Source: Lactococcus sp. S-13 (GTDB lineage Bacteria > Bacillota > Bacilli > Lactobacillales > Streptococcaceae). Taken from it: DNA of 64,000 bases. The first letter of the stretch is position 1. Each line of letters begins with the position of its first letter. The position numbers were made by a program, and so were the translations under genes. The notes below the pieces were generated by a model. That model was not told the DNA's origin. It searched no databases and worked only from the letters and a program-made list of their open reading frames with translations. Shown here one piece after another: positions 1 through 7,368 of the stretch. Location of the stretch: NCBI RefSeq assembly GCF_004210295.1, contig NZ_SDAK01000001.1:558001-622000 (forward strand), given 5' to 3'.

Positions 1-257
1 AGGCGTTGGATATCTTTTTGAAAACGTTGTTGAATGGTCATGTTTTCAAGGTGATTAAACAAGGTAAAAATCAGCGCAAGCAGTCCTGCAACTGATATTA
101 AAATCCAAATCCCGTAAATATTTCCACGATACTGTCCCAAATTCAGGGGAAGAATATTGAAGGCTTGTCCACTTGTCATCAGGGTGAAAAGTAGGACATA
201 CATGACGAGAATGATACTAAAAACAGCTAAAAAGGTGGTGAAGATTGATTTTTTCAT
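1..257 (-). CDS. Sensor histidine kinase, LiaS/CesS type, N-terminal fragment
   Basis: This is a partial gene cut by the left window edge; about 85 codons are visible and the catalytic part is missing. The visible protein begins MKKSIFTTFLAVFSIILVMY. It has one N-terminal membrane segment (residues 5-25), a short extracytoplasmic loop of about 25 residues and a second membrane segment (about 50-68). This is the 'intramembrane-sensing' layout of LiaS/VraS/CesS kinases, which detect cell-envelope damage. Its ATG overlaps the TGA of the upstream liaF gene by 4 bases (ATGA), so the two are translationally coupled. The family call rests mostly on the liaF neighbour and the topology. A response regulator would be expected just beyond the window. 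Confidence 0.75.
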   Translation of the reverse strand, partial: MKKSIFTTFLAVFSIILVMYVLLFTLMTSGQAFNILPLNLGQYRGNIYGIWILISVAGLLALIFTLFNHLENMTIQQRFQKDIQR

Positions 258-895
258 CCTTGCACGACCTCAATATTTCCTGTGTCTACGCGGATGGTAA
301 TTTTTATCCGTTTTGGTGCTTCGTCAAGGTTTTCACTGAAATAGTGGACATTGCTGGCGTTGATTTGTGTTGCTTCGTTAAAAATCTTGATGAGTCCGGT
401 GTTCGTTGTCAAATCGAGGGCAACGGCGACATCCTCAGGAACGATAATTTTGGTATTTCCTGCCATTTTTTTGATAGAAAGGCTGTTTCCTGTTGGTTTG
501 AAAACAACATCGTCAAGATCAATGACATCATTTCCGTTGTTTTGACTGGTCTGACTGTAAGTTTCAGCAGCTTGATTTTGAAAAAGATTGTGGGCAAAAT
601 TGACTTGTCTTTCTTGCTCACGTGGATTATTTTTCCAAAAAATGATGCACATAATAGCTGGAAAAATAATCGCTAGCCAAAACCAGCTCACTGTAAAGAG
701 AATCATCCCCGAAATTGCTCCGAAGATAAAACTCAAGATGCGCCAAGCTCGTGAGCGTGAACGAGTAGCCAGTACGCCAAAAATTACGGTTAAAACAAGA
801 AAAATCCATAAATGGGGCGTATGCACGACACGAAAAATCAATCCTAGCACAATAAAAATTTCAATAATGATGACGGCTTTCAGTTTTTTATTCAT
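254..895 (-). CDS. liaF: LiaF-like membrane protein of the cell-wall stress system
   Basis: The product has 213 residues. Its N-terminal half carries about four closely spaced membrane helices (residues about 7-27, 28-45, 50-65 and 68-88). It is followed by a charged linker and a C-terminal beta-rich domain with the pattern typical of the cell-wall-active antibiotics response (LiaF/YvqF) family: GNTKIIVPEDVAVALDLTTN, then IKITIRVDTGNIEVVQG at the end. In related Firmicutes LiaF inhibits the LiaS/VraS kinase in the absence of envelope stress. It sits directly upstream of, and overlaps, the kinase gene. The start at 895 has no Shine-Dalgarno sequence; a good -10 box ends 6 bases before the ATG, so the mRNA may be leaderless. 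Confidence 0.85.
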   Translation of the reverse strand: MNKKLKAVIIIEIFIVLGLIFRVVHTPHLWIFLVLTVIFGVLATRSRSRAWRILSFIFGAISGMILFTVSWFWLAIIFPAIMCIIFWKNNPREQERQVNFAHNLFQNQAAETYSQTSQNNGNDVIDLDDVVFKPTGNSLSIKKMAGNTKIIVPEDVAVALDLTTNTGLIKIFNEATQINASNVHYFSENLDEAPKRIKITIRVDTGNIEVVQG

Positions 896-901
896 ACTCT
901 T

Positions 902-910
902 ATTGTATCA
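902..910 (-). promoter_or_regulatory. Extended -10 of the liaF-kinase operon
   Basis: On the minus strand the sequence reads TGATACAAT, an extended -10 element, followed by only AAGAGT before the liaF ATG. Transcription would begin at or within a base or two of the start codon. No good -35 is visible 17 bases upstream. Confidence 0.55.
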
Positions 911-974
911 AAAAAATGTTTGCTTGTTCTCGGACTAAAGGCTTATTTTTAACTTAAATTTGCTACTTGAGTCA

Positions 975-1044
975 GAGAAAATGCTGACGTAAACTTTCGT
1001 CAGCATTTTTTCTGCTGCCAGGAGATTTCGTCAGTGATTTCTCT
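975..1044. repeat. Dispersed AAAATGCTGACG repeat, inverted pair plus variant
   Basis: GAGAAAATGCTGACG (975-989) faces CGTCAGCATTTTTTCTG (998-1014) across an 8-base loop, giving a strong hairpin. A degenerate third copy, CGTCAGTGATTTCTCT, follows at 1029-1044. The hairpin lies between the SufT-like gene and liaF, which are both on the minus strand. The T-rich flank may let it act as a terminator. Confidence 0.85.
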
Positions 1045-1079
1045 ACGAAAAAAATCCGTCAGTAAGACGAATTTCTTTT

Positions 1080-1412
1080 TTAACGGATTCCCAACGCAAT
1101 ACGCGCATAGCGGGACATTTTATCCACGGTCCAAGCAGGGTACCAGACCAAATTAACTTTGATTTCGCCGACTTCCTCAACCTCTTTGAGGGCATCGTGA
1201 ATTTGTTCGGTCAATAAGTCCGCTAAAGGACAACCCATTGTCGTCAAGGTCATTTTAATTTCGGTGAAACCATTGTCTTCAAAGCTGATCTCGTAAACCA
1301 AACCGAGATTGATGATATCAATACCAAGCTCTGGGTCAATGACATTTTCAAGCGCCCCAAGAATTTTGTCCTTGATTGCGTTAATTTCTTCTTCTGTGTA
1401 TTTATCTGCCAT
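1080..1412 (-). CDS. MIP18/DUF59 family iron-sulfur maturation protein (SufT/PaaD-like)
   Basis: The product has 110 residues from the preferred start at 1412, which has GAAGGAG six bases upstream; an in-frame start 5 codons earlier lacks a better site. It is a single DUF59 (MIP18) domain. It carries the signature DPELGIDIINLGLVYEI in the first half and a conserved cysteine in TTMGCPLADLL (about residue 72). It ends in the PAWTVDKMSRYARIALG segment common to the family. Members assist assembly or transfer of iron-sulfur clusters in the cytoplasm. It appears to be a single-gene unit flanked by hairpin repeats. Confidence 0.88.
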   Translation of the reverse strand: MADKYTEEEINAIKDKILGALENVIDPELGIDIINLGLVYEISFEDNGFTEIKMTLTTMGCPLADLLTEQIHDALKEVEEVGEIKVNLVWYPAWTVDKMSRYARIALGIR

Positions 1413-1495
1413 CTGTATCTCCTTCAAGCAACTGCCAAATTGTCAAATTCTTTTTACAAACTTATTTTACCAAATTATTGCTAAAATTTCTACAT

Positions 1496-1534
1496 AAAAA
1501 AATACTGACGTAAATTTACGTCAGTAATTTCTCT
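1496..1534 (-). terminator. Hairpin terminator of the YhgE-like gene, built from the dispersed motif
   Basis: On the minus strand ACTGACGTAAATTTACGTCAGT folds as a near-perfect stem (1504-1525), followed by ATTTTTTT. The arm next to the stop codon is CGTCAGTAATTTCTCT on the plus strand (1519-1534), a variant of the window-wide repeat. This copy has the form of a true intrinsic terminator. Confidence 0.75.
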
Positions 1535-4149
1535 TAAGCAAAGCGTGAAAAGCGTTTGAAGAAGCTTAACATAAAGGTGAACAAGGCAATGATTACGACA
1601 AACAAGAGGGCAAAAGGAACAATCGCTCCCGTCAATCCAATTGTTTCACGCAACATCTTCAAGCCATAAGTCATTGGCAACCAAGGACTGATTACTTGGA
1701 AAATTTTTGGCGCCAATTGCAAAGGATAAGTCCCTGCACTTGTTGCTAATTGCAAGACAAGAAGGATAATCATCAAAAATTCTCCGACTTTACCTAATGC
1801 TGTTAAGAAGAAGGTGTTAATCGCCATATAAGCAAAGCTAATCAAGATTACAGCGAATAAAGTTCTTGCCCAATAATTTGGATTCAAGCCCAGTAAGGCA
1901 ACTGCTCCACAAACGATGAAGGCTTGCAAAAGTGCCACAACACCATTTGTACCAATCTTCGCCAGCATAAATTCTCGACCAGTTTTCCATTTTTCACCAG
2001 AGAAGCCAATGCCAATCACGACATTTGTCGCCAAAGCACCGATAAAGAGCGCTACGTTAATCATATAAGGCGTCATCCCTGCACCATTGACCGGAACATT
2101 ATCATGATCAGTATGTTTTGTTTTGAGTGGAGCTGCTAATTTTTTGGCATTTTTTGTGTTGCTATTTGTTTCAGCCAAAGTTTTGTCAGCATCACCTAGA
2201 GCTGTTGAGAGACTGGCAGCACCAGTATTCAAAGTCCCTAAACCATTTGTCAATGTCAGGCTACCATCAGATAATTGTCCAGAACCAGACGCAATCTGTT
2301 TAGCACCATCAGCCAATTGTCCAGAACCTGAAGTTAAAGCTGAACTATTATCTTGCAATTGTGAAAGACCAGAAACCAAGCTCAAACCACCTGTTTGAAG
2401 TTGAGACAATCCCGAATTCAAACTAGAACTACCCGTTTGAAGTTGCTCCAAACCACTGTTCAGTGATTGACTACCCGTTTGCAACTGAGTCAAACCAGAA
2501 GTCAAACTAGAACTACCTGTTTGAAGTTGACCCAAACCATTGGTCAAAGATTCACTACCTTTTTGCAACTCTTTAGATTTATTCGCCAATTGTTGAGCGC
2601 CATCATTTGCATCATTGACTCCAGCAACAAATTGGTTAAAGCCAGACGTTAATTGCCCTGCCCCAGCTGAAAATTGACTATTAAATTGAGTCAAACCAGA
2701 AGTCAAATCTGTCGCGCCTTGAGCCAAATCAGGTGTTTTCGTTTGAAGATTAGCAAATCCTCCCACCACATTATTAGCTCCAGCAACTGCAGGTTGCGCA
2801 GCACTCAAATTATCCAAAGCTTGTTTTTGTTCAGCTTGCATCTGTTGCAAATCTTGACCCATTGCGGCTAGAGAAGTCACTAATTGTGCCTGTGTATTGG
2901 GGTCAGTAGTCGTTTGGGCCACCTTTGTCAAAGTTTGCATTTGAGCATTCAAATCTTGAGCAGCTGGAGAAGCTGGTGCATTAGCTAAACTTTTCAAGCC
3001 TGCATCCAAAGCTGTCAAACCAGCCTGTATTTGTTGCAATTCAGCTGGTGTTGCTGCGCTCGTAACGGCTGCATTCAATTCATTCAATCCGTTACTCAAG
3101 TTTTGACTTCCCTCTTGCAGTTGTTGTACTGCTGCTGTACTTTGGGAAATTTGGGAAATTCCATTTGATAAATCTTTAGATTTATCTGCCAAAGTTTGAG
3201 TTCCACTGGCTAATTCAGCCGCTCCAGCTGAAAACTGTGTTGCTCCATCAGTTAATTTTTTGCTCCCATCAACTGATTCATTAACGCCAGCAGACAATTT
3301 CTTACTACCATCAGCTGCAGAATCAAGACCTGATGATAATTGTTTACCCCCAGAAGCCGCTTGGTTCGCACCCTCAGACAATTTTTTAGAGCCATCAGCT
3401 GCAGAATCAAGACCTGATGACAATTGTTTGCTTCCAGAAGCAGCCTGCTCAACACCATTCGTGTATTTGCTCAAGCCCACATTCAAGCTATCTGCCCCAT
3501 CAGTAAAGGTCAGACTTGATGAAGCCAAAGTCTTCAAATTACTAGAAAGTTCATTTGATCCAGACAAGGCTGATTTTGTACCATCAGCTAATTTTTCAGA
3601 ACCATCAGCCGCATCTTTCATTCCTGATTTCATATCACTGACTTTTTCAAAAATAGCCTTGGTATACTTTTCCGTCACATTTTTAGAAACTTCAGCTTTG
3701 AGTTGATTGATTGCACTCTCACTCATTTTAGAAGAAATATAATTATGTCCACGTGAAGTTTGATAATCTAATTGCACCGTTTTAGGGTTTTTATTCATCA
3801 GACTAGCCGCATTTTCGGAAAAATCCTCTGGGAAAGTGACGACCATATAATAATCCCCATTTTCAATCCCTTTTGATGCTGTCTTTTCTGATACAAAGTG
3901 ATAATCCAAAGCTTTTGTTTTCTTCATCTCAGAGATCACATCGTCCCCGAGTTTCACTTTTTCCCCCTCCAATTCAGACGACTTGTCCAAATTTACAACG
4001 GCAACAGGTAAATCATTTAATTTCCCATATGGATCCCACATTGATCCCAAGAAAATATAGTTATATATCGCTGGTACAAGTGCTAAAGCAATAATTACTA
4101 TAATGAAAAACTTGTGTTTAAAAATCGCTTGCCATTCTTTTTTTAACAT
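1534..4149 (-). CDS. YhgE/Pip-family membrane protein with long coiled repeat region
   Basis: The product has 871 residues from the start at 4149 (MLKKEWQAIFKHKFF), which has GGGAGGAG just upstream; longer in-frame extensions have no ribosome site. One membrane helix near residues 13-33 is followed by a conserved extracellular domain (NLDKSSELEGEKVKLG). Then comes a very long Gly/Ser/Leu repeat region of the kind LxxGxxxLxxGxxxL. At the C terminus is an ABC-2-like block of five to six membrane helices. This is the YhgE/phage infection protein (Pip) architecture; Pip in lactococci is a receptor for c2-type phages, but other members are exporter-like proteins of unknown substrate. It is divergent from a TetR gene that probably controls it. 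Confidence 0.85.
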   Translation of the reverse strand: MLKKEWQAIFKHKFFIIVIIALALVPAIYNYIFLGSMWDPYGKLNDLPVAVVNLDKSSELEGEKVKLGDDVISEMKKTKALDYHFVSEKTASKGIENGDYYMVVTFPEDFSENAASLMNKNPKTVQLDYQTSRGHNYISSKMSESAINQLKAEVSKNVTEKYTKAIFEKVSDMKSGMKDAADGSEKLADGTKSALSGSNELSSNLKTLASSSLTFTDGADSLNVGLSKYTNGVEQAASGSKQLSSGLDSAADGSKKLSEGANQAASGGKQLSSGLDSAADGSKKLSAGVNESVDGSKKLTDGATQFSAGAAELASGTQTLADKSKDLSNGISQISQSTAAVQQLQEGSQNLSNGLNELNAAVTSAATPAELQQIQAGLTALDAGLKSLANAPASPAAQDLNAQMQTLTKVAQTTTDPNTQAQLVTSLAAMGQDLQQMQAEQKQALDNLSAAQPAVAGANNVVGGFANLQTKTPDLAQGATDLTSGLTQFNSQFSAGAGQLTSGFNQFVAGVNDANDGAQQLANKSKELQKGSESLTNGLGQLQTGSSSLTSGLTQLQTGSQSLNSGLEQLQTGSSSLNSGLSQLQTGGLSLVSGLSQLQDNSSALTSGSGQLADGAKQIASGSGQLSDGSLTLTNGLGTLNTGAASLSTALGDADKTLAETNSNTKNAKKLAAPLKTKHTDHDNVPVNGAGMTPYMINVALFIGALATNVVIGIGFSGEKWKTGREFMLAKIGTNGVVALLQAFIVCGAVALLGLNPNYWARTLFAVILISFAYMAINTFFLTALGKVGEFLMIILLVLQLATSAGTYPLQLAPKIFQVISPWLPMTYGLKMLRETIGLTGAIVPFALLFVVIIALFTFMLSFFKRFSRFA
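2388..2560 (-). repeat. 42-bp (14-residue) tandem repeats in the YhgE-like gene
   Basis: About four units encode LQTGSSSLTSGLTQ-type 14-mers, seen on the plus strand as recurring CCGTTTGAAGTTG / CCTGTTTGAAGTTG blocks spaced 42 bases apart. Such near-identical repeats are prone to expansion and contraction. Confidence 0.8.
3308..3429 (-). repeat. 84-bp (28-residue) duplication in the YhgE-like gene
   Basis: The plus-strand block beginning CATCAGCTGCAGAATCAAGA occurs twice, 84 bases apart, with almost no change. It encodes two copies of KQLSSGLDSAADGSKKLS. Confidence 0.8.
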
Positions 4150-4162
4150 ATTTCTCCTCCCT

Positions 4163-4269
4163 TTATGGACACAGCGTCCAAAAATTGTTATAATATGTAT
4201 TATAAACTTTTTGAGAAATTTAACAATTGATAAAGTGTCTTTTTTAGACAGATAAATCACATCTGTCTA
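4163..4269. promoter_or_regulatory. Divergent promoter region with three palindromes, candidate TetR operators
   Basis: Between the YhgE-like gene (minus) and the TetR gene (plus) there are three dyads. They are TGGAC-acagc-GTCCA (4163-4177), TTATAATA-tg-TATTATAA (4191-4208) and AGACAGAT-n6-ATCTGTCT (4248-4269). The minus promoter appears to be TTGTTA, 16 bases, TATAAT, with its -10 inside the second dyad. Which dyad the regulator binds cannot be told from sequence. Confidence 0.6.
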
Positions 4270-4313
4270 ATTGAAACACTTACATTTATTATAGAATGAG
4301 GAGACCTGCCCAA

Positions 4314-4847
4314 ATGGCCAATGATACTAGAAAAGACCGCACAAAAATTCAATTACGCGATGCGATGATTCAACTTCTTGGTGAAAAATCTTTTGATCAG
4401 ATTTCAACCACCGAGTTAGTAAAGCTTGCTAAAATCAGTCGGAGCAGTTTTTACACCCATTATCAAGACAAGTACGACATGATTGAAGCCTATCAGCAAC
4501 GCCTTTTTGAAACTATCCAATATGTTTTCGAAAAAAATAATGGTAACCTGCACGCCACCATGTTAGAAACCTTTGAATTTTTAAGTCGCAACCAAATCTA
4601 TGCCGCCTTACTCTCCGAAAATGGGAGCAAAGAAATCCACCAATTCATGTTACAAAAACTCAAAGAGCTCTTTCAAAACTCAATTTTTCCGCATTCCAAA
4701 CGAAGTGCCTTAGGAAAATTAGGCAAGGTTTACGCTGCAACCTACTATGCTAATGCTATTTTTGGAACAACTCAATCTTGGCTAAGAAGAAATCAAAAAG
4801 AAACCCCCGCTCAAATTGCCGACTTATTAGTAGAACTTATCAACTAA
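4314..4847 (+). CDS. TetR/AcrR family transcriptional regulator
   Basis: The product has 177 residues from the start at 4314, preceded by GAGGAG; the ATG 18 bases earlier has no ribosome site. The N-terminal TetR-type helix-turn-helix spans residues about 8-55, with the helix signature FDQISTTELVKLAKISRSSFYTHYQDKYD split over helices 2-4. The C-terminal ligand-binding half resembles the Streptococcus-type 'TetR C-terminal' domain (YFANAIFGTTQSWLRRNQKETP-like ending). It most likely represses the divergent YhgE/Pip gene. Confidence 0.85.
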   Translation: MANDTRKDRTKIQLRDAMIQLLGEKSFDQISTTELVKLAKISRSSFYTHYQDKYDMIEAYQQRLFETIQYVFEKNNGNLHATMLETFEFLSRNQIYAALLSENGSKEIHQFMLQKLKELFQNSIFPHSKRSALGKLGKVYAATYYANAIFGTTQSWLRRNQKETPAQIADLLVELIN

Positions 4848-4850
4848 TAA

Positions 4851-4876
4851 AAAAAGCCTGATCACATAATCAGGCT
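4851..4876 (-). terminator. Terminator of the HU gene
   Basis: AGCCTGAT (4855-4862) pairs with ATCAGGCT (4869-4876). The U-run is on the minus strand, so it ends the HU transcript and lies just past the TetR stop. Confidence 0.8.
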
Positions 4877-4908
4877 AACTGTTCAAAGAATTGAGTTATT
4901 TTTAATCT

Positions 4909-5262
4909 TTACTCCGTAAAAGCTTTCGGACTTTCTTCAGTAGACAAACAAAAGCTCGGTTCAGCTTCTTCTTCGGGTGTGTTTGTTTGTTGAGCCGCTA
5001 TTTTCAAAGCTTTACCTGCCTTAAAAATAGGTACCTTTTGTTCAGATAATATAATTTTTTTACCAGAGTTAACATCATGACTCAAACGTGCCGCACGCTT
5101 TTTGACCTCAAATGTTCCAAAATTGTTCAGATGAACGACATCCCCTTGCGAAATATAATGAGTAATTGCTTCTAGCAATGCATTGATGACTTTGTTAGTA
5201 TTGACTTTGGAAAGATTCGTTTGATTAGCGACATAATTGATAAGTTCTTGCTTTGCTGCCAT
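4909..5262 (-). CDS. HU-family nucleoid DNA-binding protein with acidic C-terminal tail
   Basis: The product has 117 residues. Residues 1-93 form a standard HU/IHF fold (MAAKQELINYVA...; GTFEVKKRAARLSHDVNSGKKIILSEQ as the DNA-binding arm region; VPIFKAGKALKIA at the end). Beyond it is an extra acidic, Glu/Ser-rich tail of about 25 residues (TPEEEAEPSFCLSTEESP). Ordinary HU is about 90 residues, and the basic arm lacks the usual RNP tip (it reads SHDVNSGKK). So this is likely a paralogue of the main HU rather than the housekeeping copy. AAAGGAG precedes the ATG and a terminator follows. Confidence 0.8.
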   Translation of the reverse strand: MAAKQELINYVANQTNLSKVNTNKVINALLEAITHYISQGDVVHLNNFGTFEVKKRAARLSHDVNSGKKIILSEQKVPIFKAGKALKIAAQQTNTPEEEAEPSFCLSTEESPKAFTE

Positions 5263-5370
5263 TTATTCGCTCCTTTCGTCCACCTTATTTTGTATTCTAA
5301 TTATAACATTATTCATTTTTAGAATTTATTTAAACGACTTGGAGTTTATGGACAAAAAACAAAAATTGTA

Positions 5371-5402
5371 AAAAAAATCTTAGCCAAAGCTAAGATTTTT
5401 TA
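5371..5402 (-). terminator. Terminator after the first universal stress protein gene
   Basis: AATCTTAGC and GCTAAGATT pair across CAAA, with an A-run on the left and a T-run on the right, so it can work in both directions. It closes the usp gene whose stop is at 5404. Confidence 0.85.
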
Positions 5403-5403
5403 A

Positions 5404-5829
5404 TTACTTGACGACCATGACATTGCAAGGAGCATGGTTGATTACGTAAGTCGTTGTCGAACCTACCAACATCCTATCCAAGAGCCCCTTACTGTTTGAA
5501 CCAATAACAATCAAATCCATTTCAAAGTCTTTAGAAAATTTAACGATTTCTTTCTTTGGATTTCCTGCATAATATTGGAAGTCATACTCTACTTGGTCGG
5601 CGACCAAACGTTTGATATCAGCGATAATCGCTTGTGATTCCTGTTCCAACTCTTCTAAAGTTTGAGCAAGAGCATAAGGACTACCGCTAACCCTCGTTTC
5701 ATCTTTGACATGAAGAATAGTGAGCGAAGTCTCATTTCGCTTGGCGATTGCAATGGCTTCATGAACAGCTTCTTTTGCATGATCCGAACCATCTACAGTA
5801 ACTAAAATCTTTTTGTACTCATCTCTCAT
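5404..5829 (-). CDS. Universal stress protein A family
   Basis: The product has 141 residues and a single UspA domain. It starts YKKILVTVDGSDHAKEAVHEA (strand 1 and helix 1). It carries the ATP-binding style motif VIGSNSKGLLDRMLVGSTTTYVINHAPCNVMVVK at the end (G-x2-G-x9-G-S/T pattern), so it is probably nucleotide-binding. Role: cytoplasmic stress adaptation; the exact function is not known for most members. It has AAAGGAGG before the ATG and a promoter TGGACT-17-TAAAAT upstream. A CRE-like sequence, TTGTAAACGCCTCCT (5829-5843, one mismatch to WTGNAANCGNWNNCW), overlaps the ribosome site, so catabolite control is possible but weakly supported. Confidence 0.92.
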   Translation of the reverse strand: MRDEYKKILVTVDGSDHAKEAVHEAIAIAKRNETSLTILHVKDETRVSGSPYALAQTLEELEQESQAIIADIKRLVADQVEYDFQYYAGNPKKEIVKFSKDFEMDLIVIGSNSKGLLDRMLVGSTTTYVINHAPCNVMVVK

Positions 5830-5943
5830 TGTAAACGCCTCCTTTATTTTATTTTATGATAATTTGATTAGAAAGTCCACTGAAATGCTTAATTCTTTTT
5901 TAAAAATTTAATTTTGCCTCATCTTTTTTGTGAAGCGTTTCTT

Positions 5944-5972
5944 TTGGCGATTAAATCAGTTTGTGATAGAAT
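5944..5972 (+). promoter_or_regulatory. Promoter of the small HicB-like gene
   Basis: TTGGCG (5944-5949), 17 bases, TAGAAT (5967-5972) with an extended TGA just before the -10. The leader to the ATG at 6042 is about 62 bases. Confidence 0.6.
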
Positions 5973-6041
5973 TTAAAGTGGAATTTCGTTATAAGTGTTA
6001 TAGGCCTTTCGTCGATGTTTAATAAAGAAAGGAGAATGATT

Positions 6042-6197
6042 ATGACATTCACTAACAAAAATAAATTTTTTCAATATACTGTAACGTTGGATACCTCAGA
6101 AAATATTTTCAAAGCACATCTCGCTAAAGACTTAAGCGTTTATGGTGCGGGTAACACGATTGAAGAAGCAGTTTATAATCTGGAAAAATTAGTCTAA
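6042..6197 (+). CDS. 51-residue HicB-like small protein, function unknown
   Basis: The start at 6042 is chosen because AAAGGAG lies seven bases upstream; the earlier ATG at 6036 would be one base from that site. The protein has two predicted beta strands (FQYTVTLDT, IFKAHLAKD) then GAGNTIEEAVYNLEKL. The latter resembles the G-x-T-x-EEA helix start of HicB/DUF1902-type folds that precedes a helix. It lacks the C-terminal DNA-binding part of HicB antitoxins and no HicA toxin gene is adjacent. It is encoded alone on the plus strand between two divergent universal stress genes, with its own promoter and terminator, so it looks like a real transcription unit. Confidence 0.7.
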   Translation: MTFTNKNKFFQYTVTLDTSENIFKAHLAKDLSVYGAGNTIEEAVYNLEKLV

Positions 6198-6207
6198 GGA
6201 GATCATA

Positions 6208-6231
6208 ATGGGCGAGTACCCCTCTCAGTAA
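6208..6231 (+). other. Seven-codon mini-ORF with a good ribosome site
   Basis: Just after the small HicB-like gene there is AAGGAG, six bases, then ATG and MGEYPSQ-stop. The ORF runs straight into the terminator stem. It could be the remnant of a longer gene or a chance occurrence; nothing shows it is translated. Confidence 0.25.
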
Positions 6232-6265
6232 AAGCACCTACTTCTAACTTAAGGTAGGTGCTTTT
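6230..6265. terminator. Bidirectional terminator between the small gene and the second usp gene
   Basis: AAAGCACCTAC pairs with GTAGGTGCTTT, with T-run on the plus side and A-run on the minus side. It can serve both the plus-strand small gene and the minus-strand usp gene. Confidence 0.88.
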
Positions 6266-6273
6266 TGGTGCTT

Positions 6274-6708
6274 TTATTTTACAACAATGAGATTGCACGT
6301 GGCATGGTTGACCACATACTGCGTCGTAGACCCTAAGATAAATCGATCCAAAGCATCCAGACCAGTTGACCCAATCAAAAGTAAATCAATATCATTTTCT
6401 TTAGAAAAATTAACAAGCTCCTTTTTAGGTGTCCCTGTCAATCGCAAGATTTCATAGGTCACCTTTTGGTCTGCCATTCTTGTTTGAACTTCTTCAATCA
6501 CATGATCCGAATGCTCTTGAACCGTTTGGTAAATGACTTTCGAGTTCACCTGAACAGGAATATTGGCTAATTTATCATTTAAAACATAGACGATTTTTAA
6601 GAGCGCTTGGTGATGTTCAGCAAGTTCCACCGCTTCTTGAAGCGCTTGATAAGACTGACTTGAACCATCTATAGCAACTAATATTTTATGATATCCTTTT
6701 TCCATCAT
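6274..6708 (-). CDS. Universal stress protein A family, second copy
   Basis: The product has 144 residues and a UspA domain starting YHKILVAIDGSSQSYQALQEA. It ends with LLIGSTGLDALDRFILGSTTQYVVNHATCNLIVVK, again the nucleotide-binding G-x2-G-x9-GS pattern. It is a clear paralogue of the gene at 5404-5829; the last 20 residues of the two are almost the same. The pair flank a small plus-strand gene. Cytoplasmic; specific role unknown. The ATG is doubled (MMEK) and preceded by GAGGG. Confidence 0.92.
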   Translation of the reverse strand: MMEKGYHKILVAIDGSSQSYQALQEAVELAEHHQALLKIVYVLNDKLANIPVQVNSKVIYQTVQEHSDHVIEEVQTRMADQKVTYEILRLTGTPKKELVNFSKENDIDLLLIGSTGLDALDRFILGSTTQYVVNHATCNLIVVK

Positions 6709-6818
6709 CGTTTCCCTCGCGTATTTTTATTACTACTTCTATTTTAGCTTTATTTTTATAAAAATCAAAGCAATATTATAGTTTGCATAAATTGAAAAAA
6801 AGAACTCAATTTTGCTAT

Positions 6819-6844
6819 AAAAAAACCGCTCAACAGAGCGGTTT
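6819..6844 (-). terminator. Terminator of rplS
   Basis: AAACCGCTC / GAGCGGTTT with a four-base loop; U-run on the minus strand, directly after the L19 stop. Confidence 0.9.
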
Positions 6845-6850
6845 AACGTC

Positions 6851-7201
6851 TTATTTAGTAACGTGACGTTCAGCGATACGAGCTTTTTTACCTGTGAGTG
6901 CACGGAGGTAATAAAGTTTCGCACGACGTACTTTACCGTGACGGATAACTTCGATTTTTTCAACACGTGGAGTGTGAACTGGGAAGATACGTTCTACACC
7001 AACACCGTTTGAGATTTTACGAACAGTGTAAGTTTCGTTGATTCCTGAGTTTTTACGAGCGATAACAACGCCTTCAAAAAGCTGGATACGTTCGCGAGTT
7101 CCTTCGACAACTTTTGCGTGAACACGTACAGTGTCACCAGGGCGGAAGTCAGGGATATCAGAACGCAATTGTGCAGCGTTGATAGATTCGATAAGGTTCA
7201 T
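6851..7201 (-). CDS. rplS: Large ribosomal subunit protein bL19
   Basis: The product has 116 residues, the usual length. Typical L19 sequence is seen: [63 protein letters not shown] spread over residues 19-80, then the basic [11 protein letters not shown] region. It forms part of the 50S interface with the 30S subunit. It is a monocistronic unit with its own consensus promoter, a structured leader (see separate entry) and a terminator. GAGGAG precedes the ATG. Confidence 0.98.
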   Translation of the reverse strand: MNLIESINAAQLRSDIPDFRPGDTVRVHAKVVEGTRERIQLFEGVVIARKNSGINETYTVRKISNGVGVERIFPVHTPRVEKIEVIRHGKVRRAKLYYLRALTGKKARIAERHVTK

Positions 7202-7215
7202 TTTTTTCTCCTCTT

Positions 7216-7278
7216 GTCCATCATTAAGTAGCTTTGACCCAGCGGATGAACAGTTTTATTAGTATGCAAACACATACT
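7216..7278 (-). ncRNA. L19 mRNA leader structure
   Basis: The rplS leader can form two stems. The first is near the 5' end: AGTATG / CATACT (plus 7261-7266 and 7273-7278). The second lies next to the ribosome site: GTTCATC / GATGGAC on the minus strand (7245-7251 and 7216-7222). Firmicutes rplS leaders of this two-hairpin kind are known as L19 leaders and are thought to bind the protein for feedback control. I infer the match from structure and position only. Confidence 0.6.
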
Positions 7279-7283
7279 TGTCT

Positions 7284-7312
7284 AGTATAGCAAATATTTT
7301 AAAATTTGACAA
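7284..7312 (-). promoter_or_regulatory. rplS promoter
   Basis: On the minus strand TTGTCA, 17 bases, TATACT; near-consensus and strong, as expected for a ribosomal protein gene. Confidence 0.85.
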
Positions 7313-7368
7313 GCTCTTTTCTCTGATTTTTTAGGATTGAAATCAGAAAAAAGAATAAACAAATTGAT

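Noticed and set aside
3260..3706. A plus-strand ORF of 148 codons opposite the YhgE-like gene
   Set aside because: It is the mirror of the Ser/Gly/Leu repeats in the real gene, with no ribosome site or family; other long opposite-strand frames (e.g. 52668-53141 in copA, 41077-41727 in uvrC) are of the same kind.
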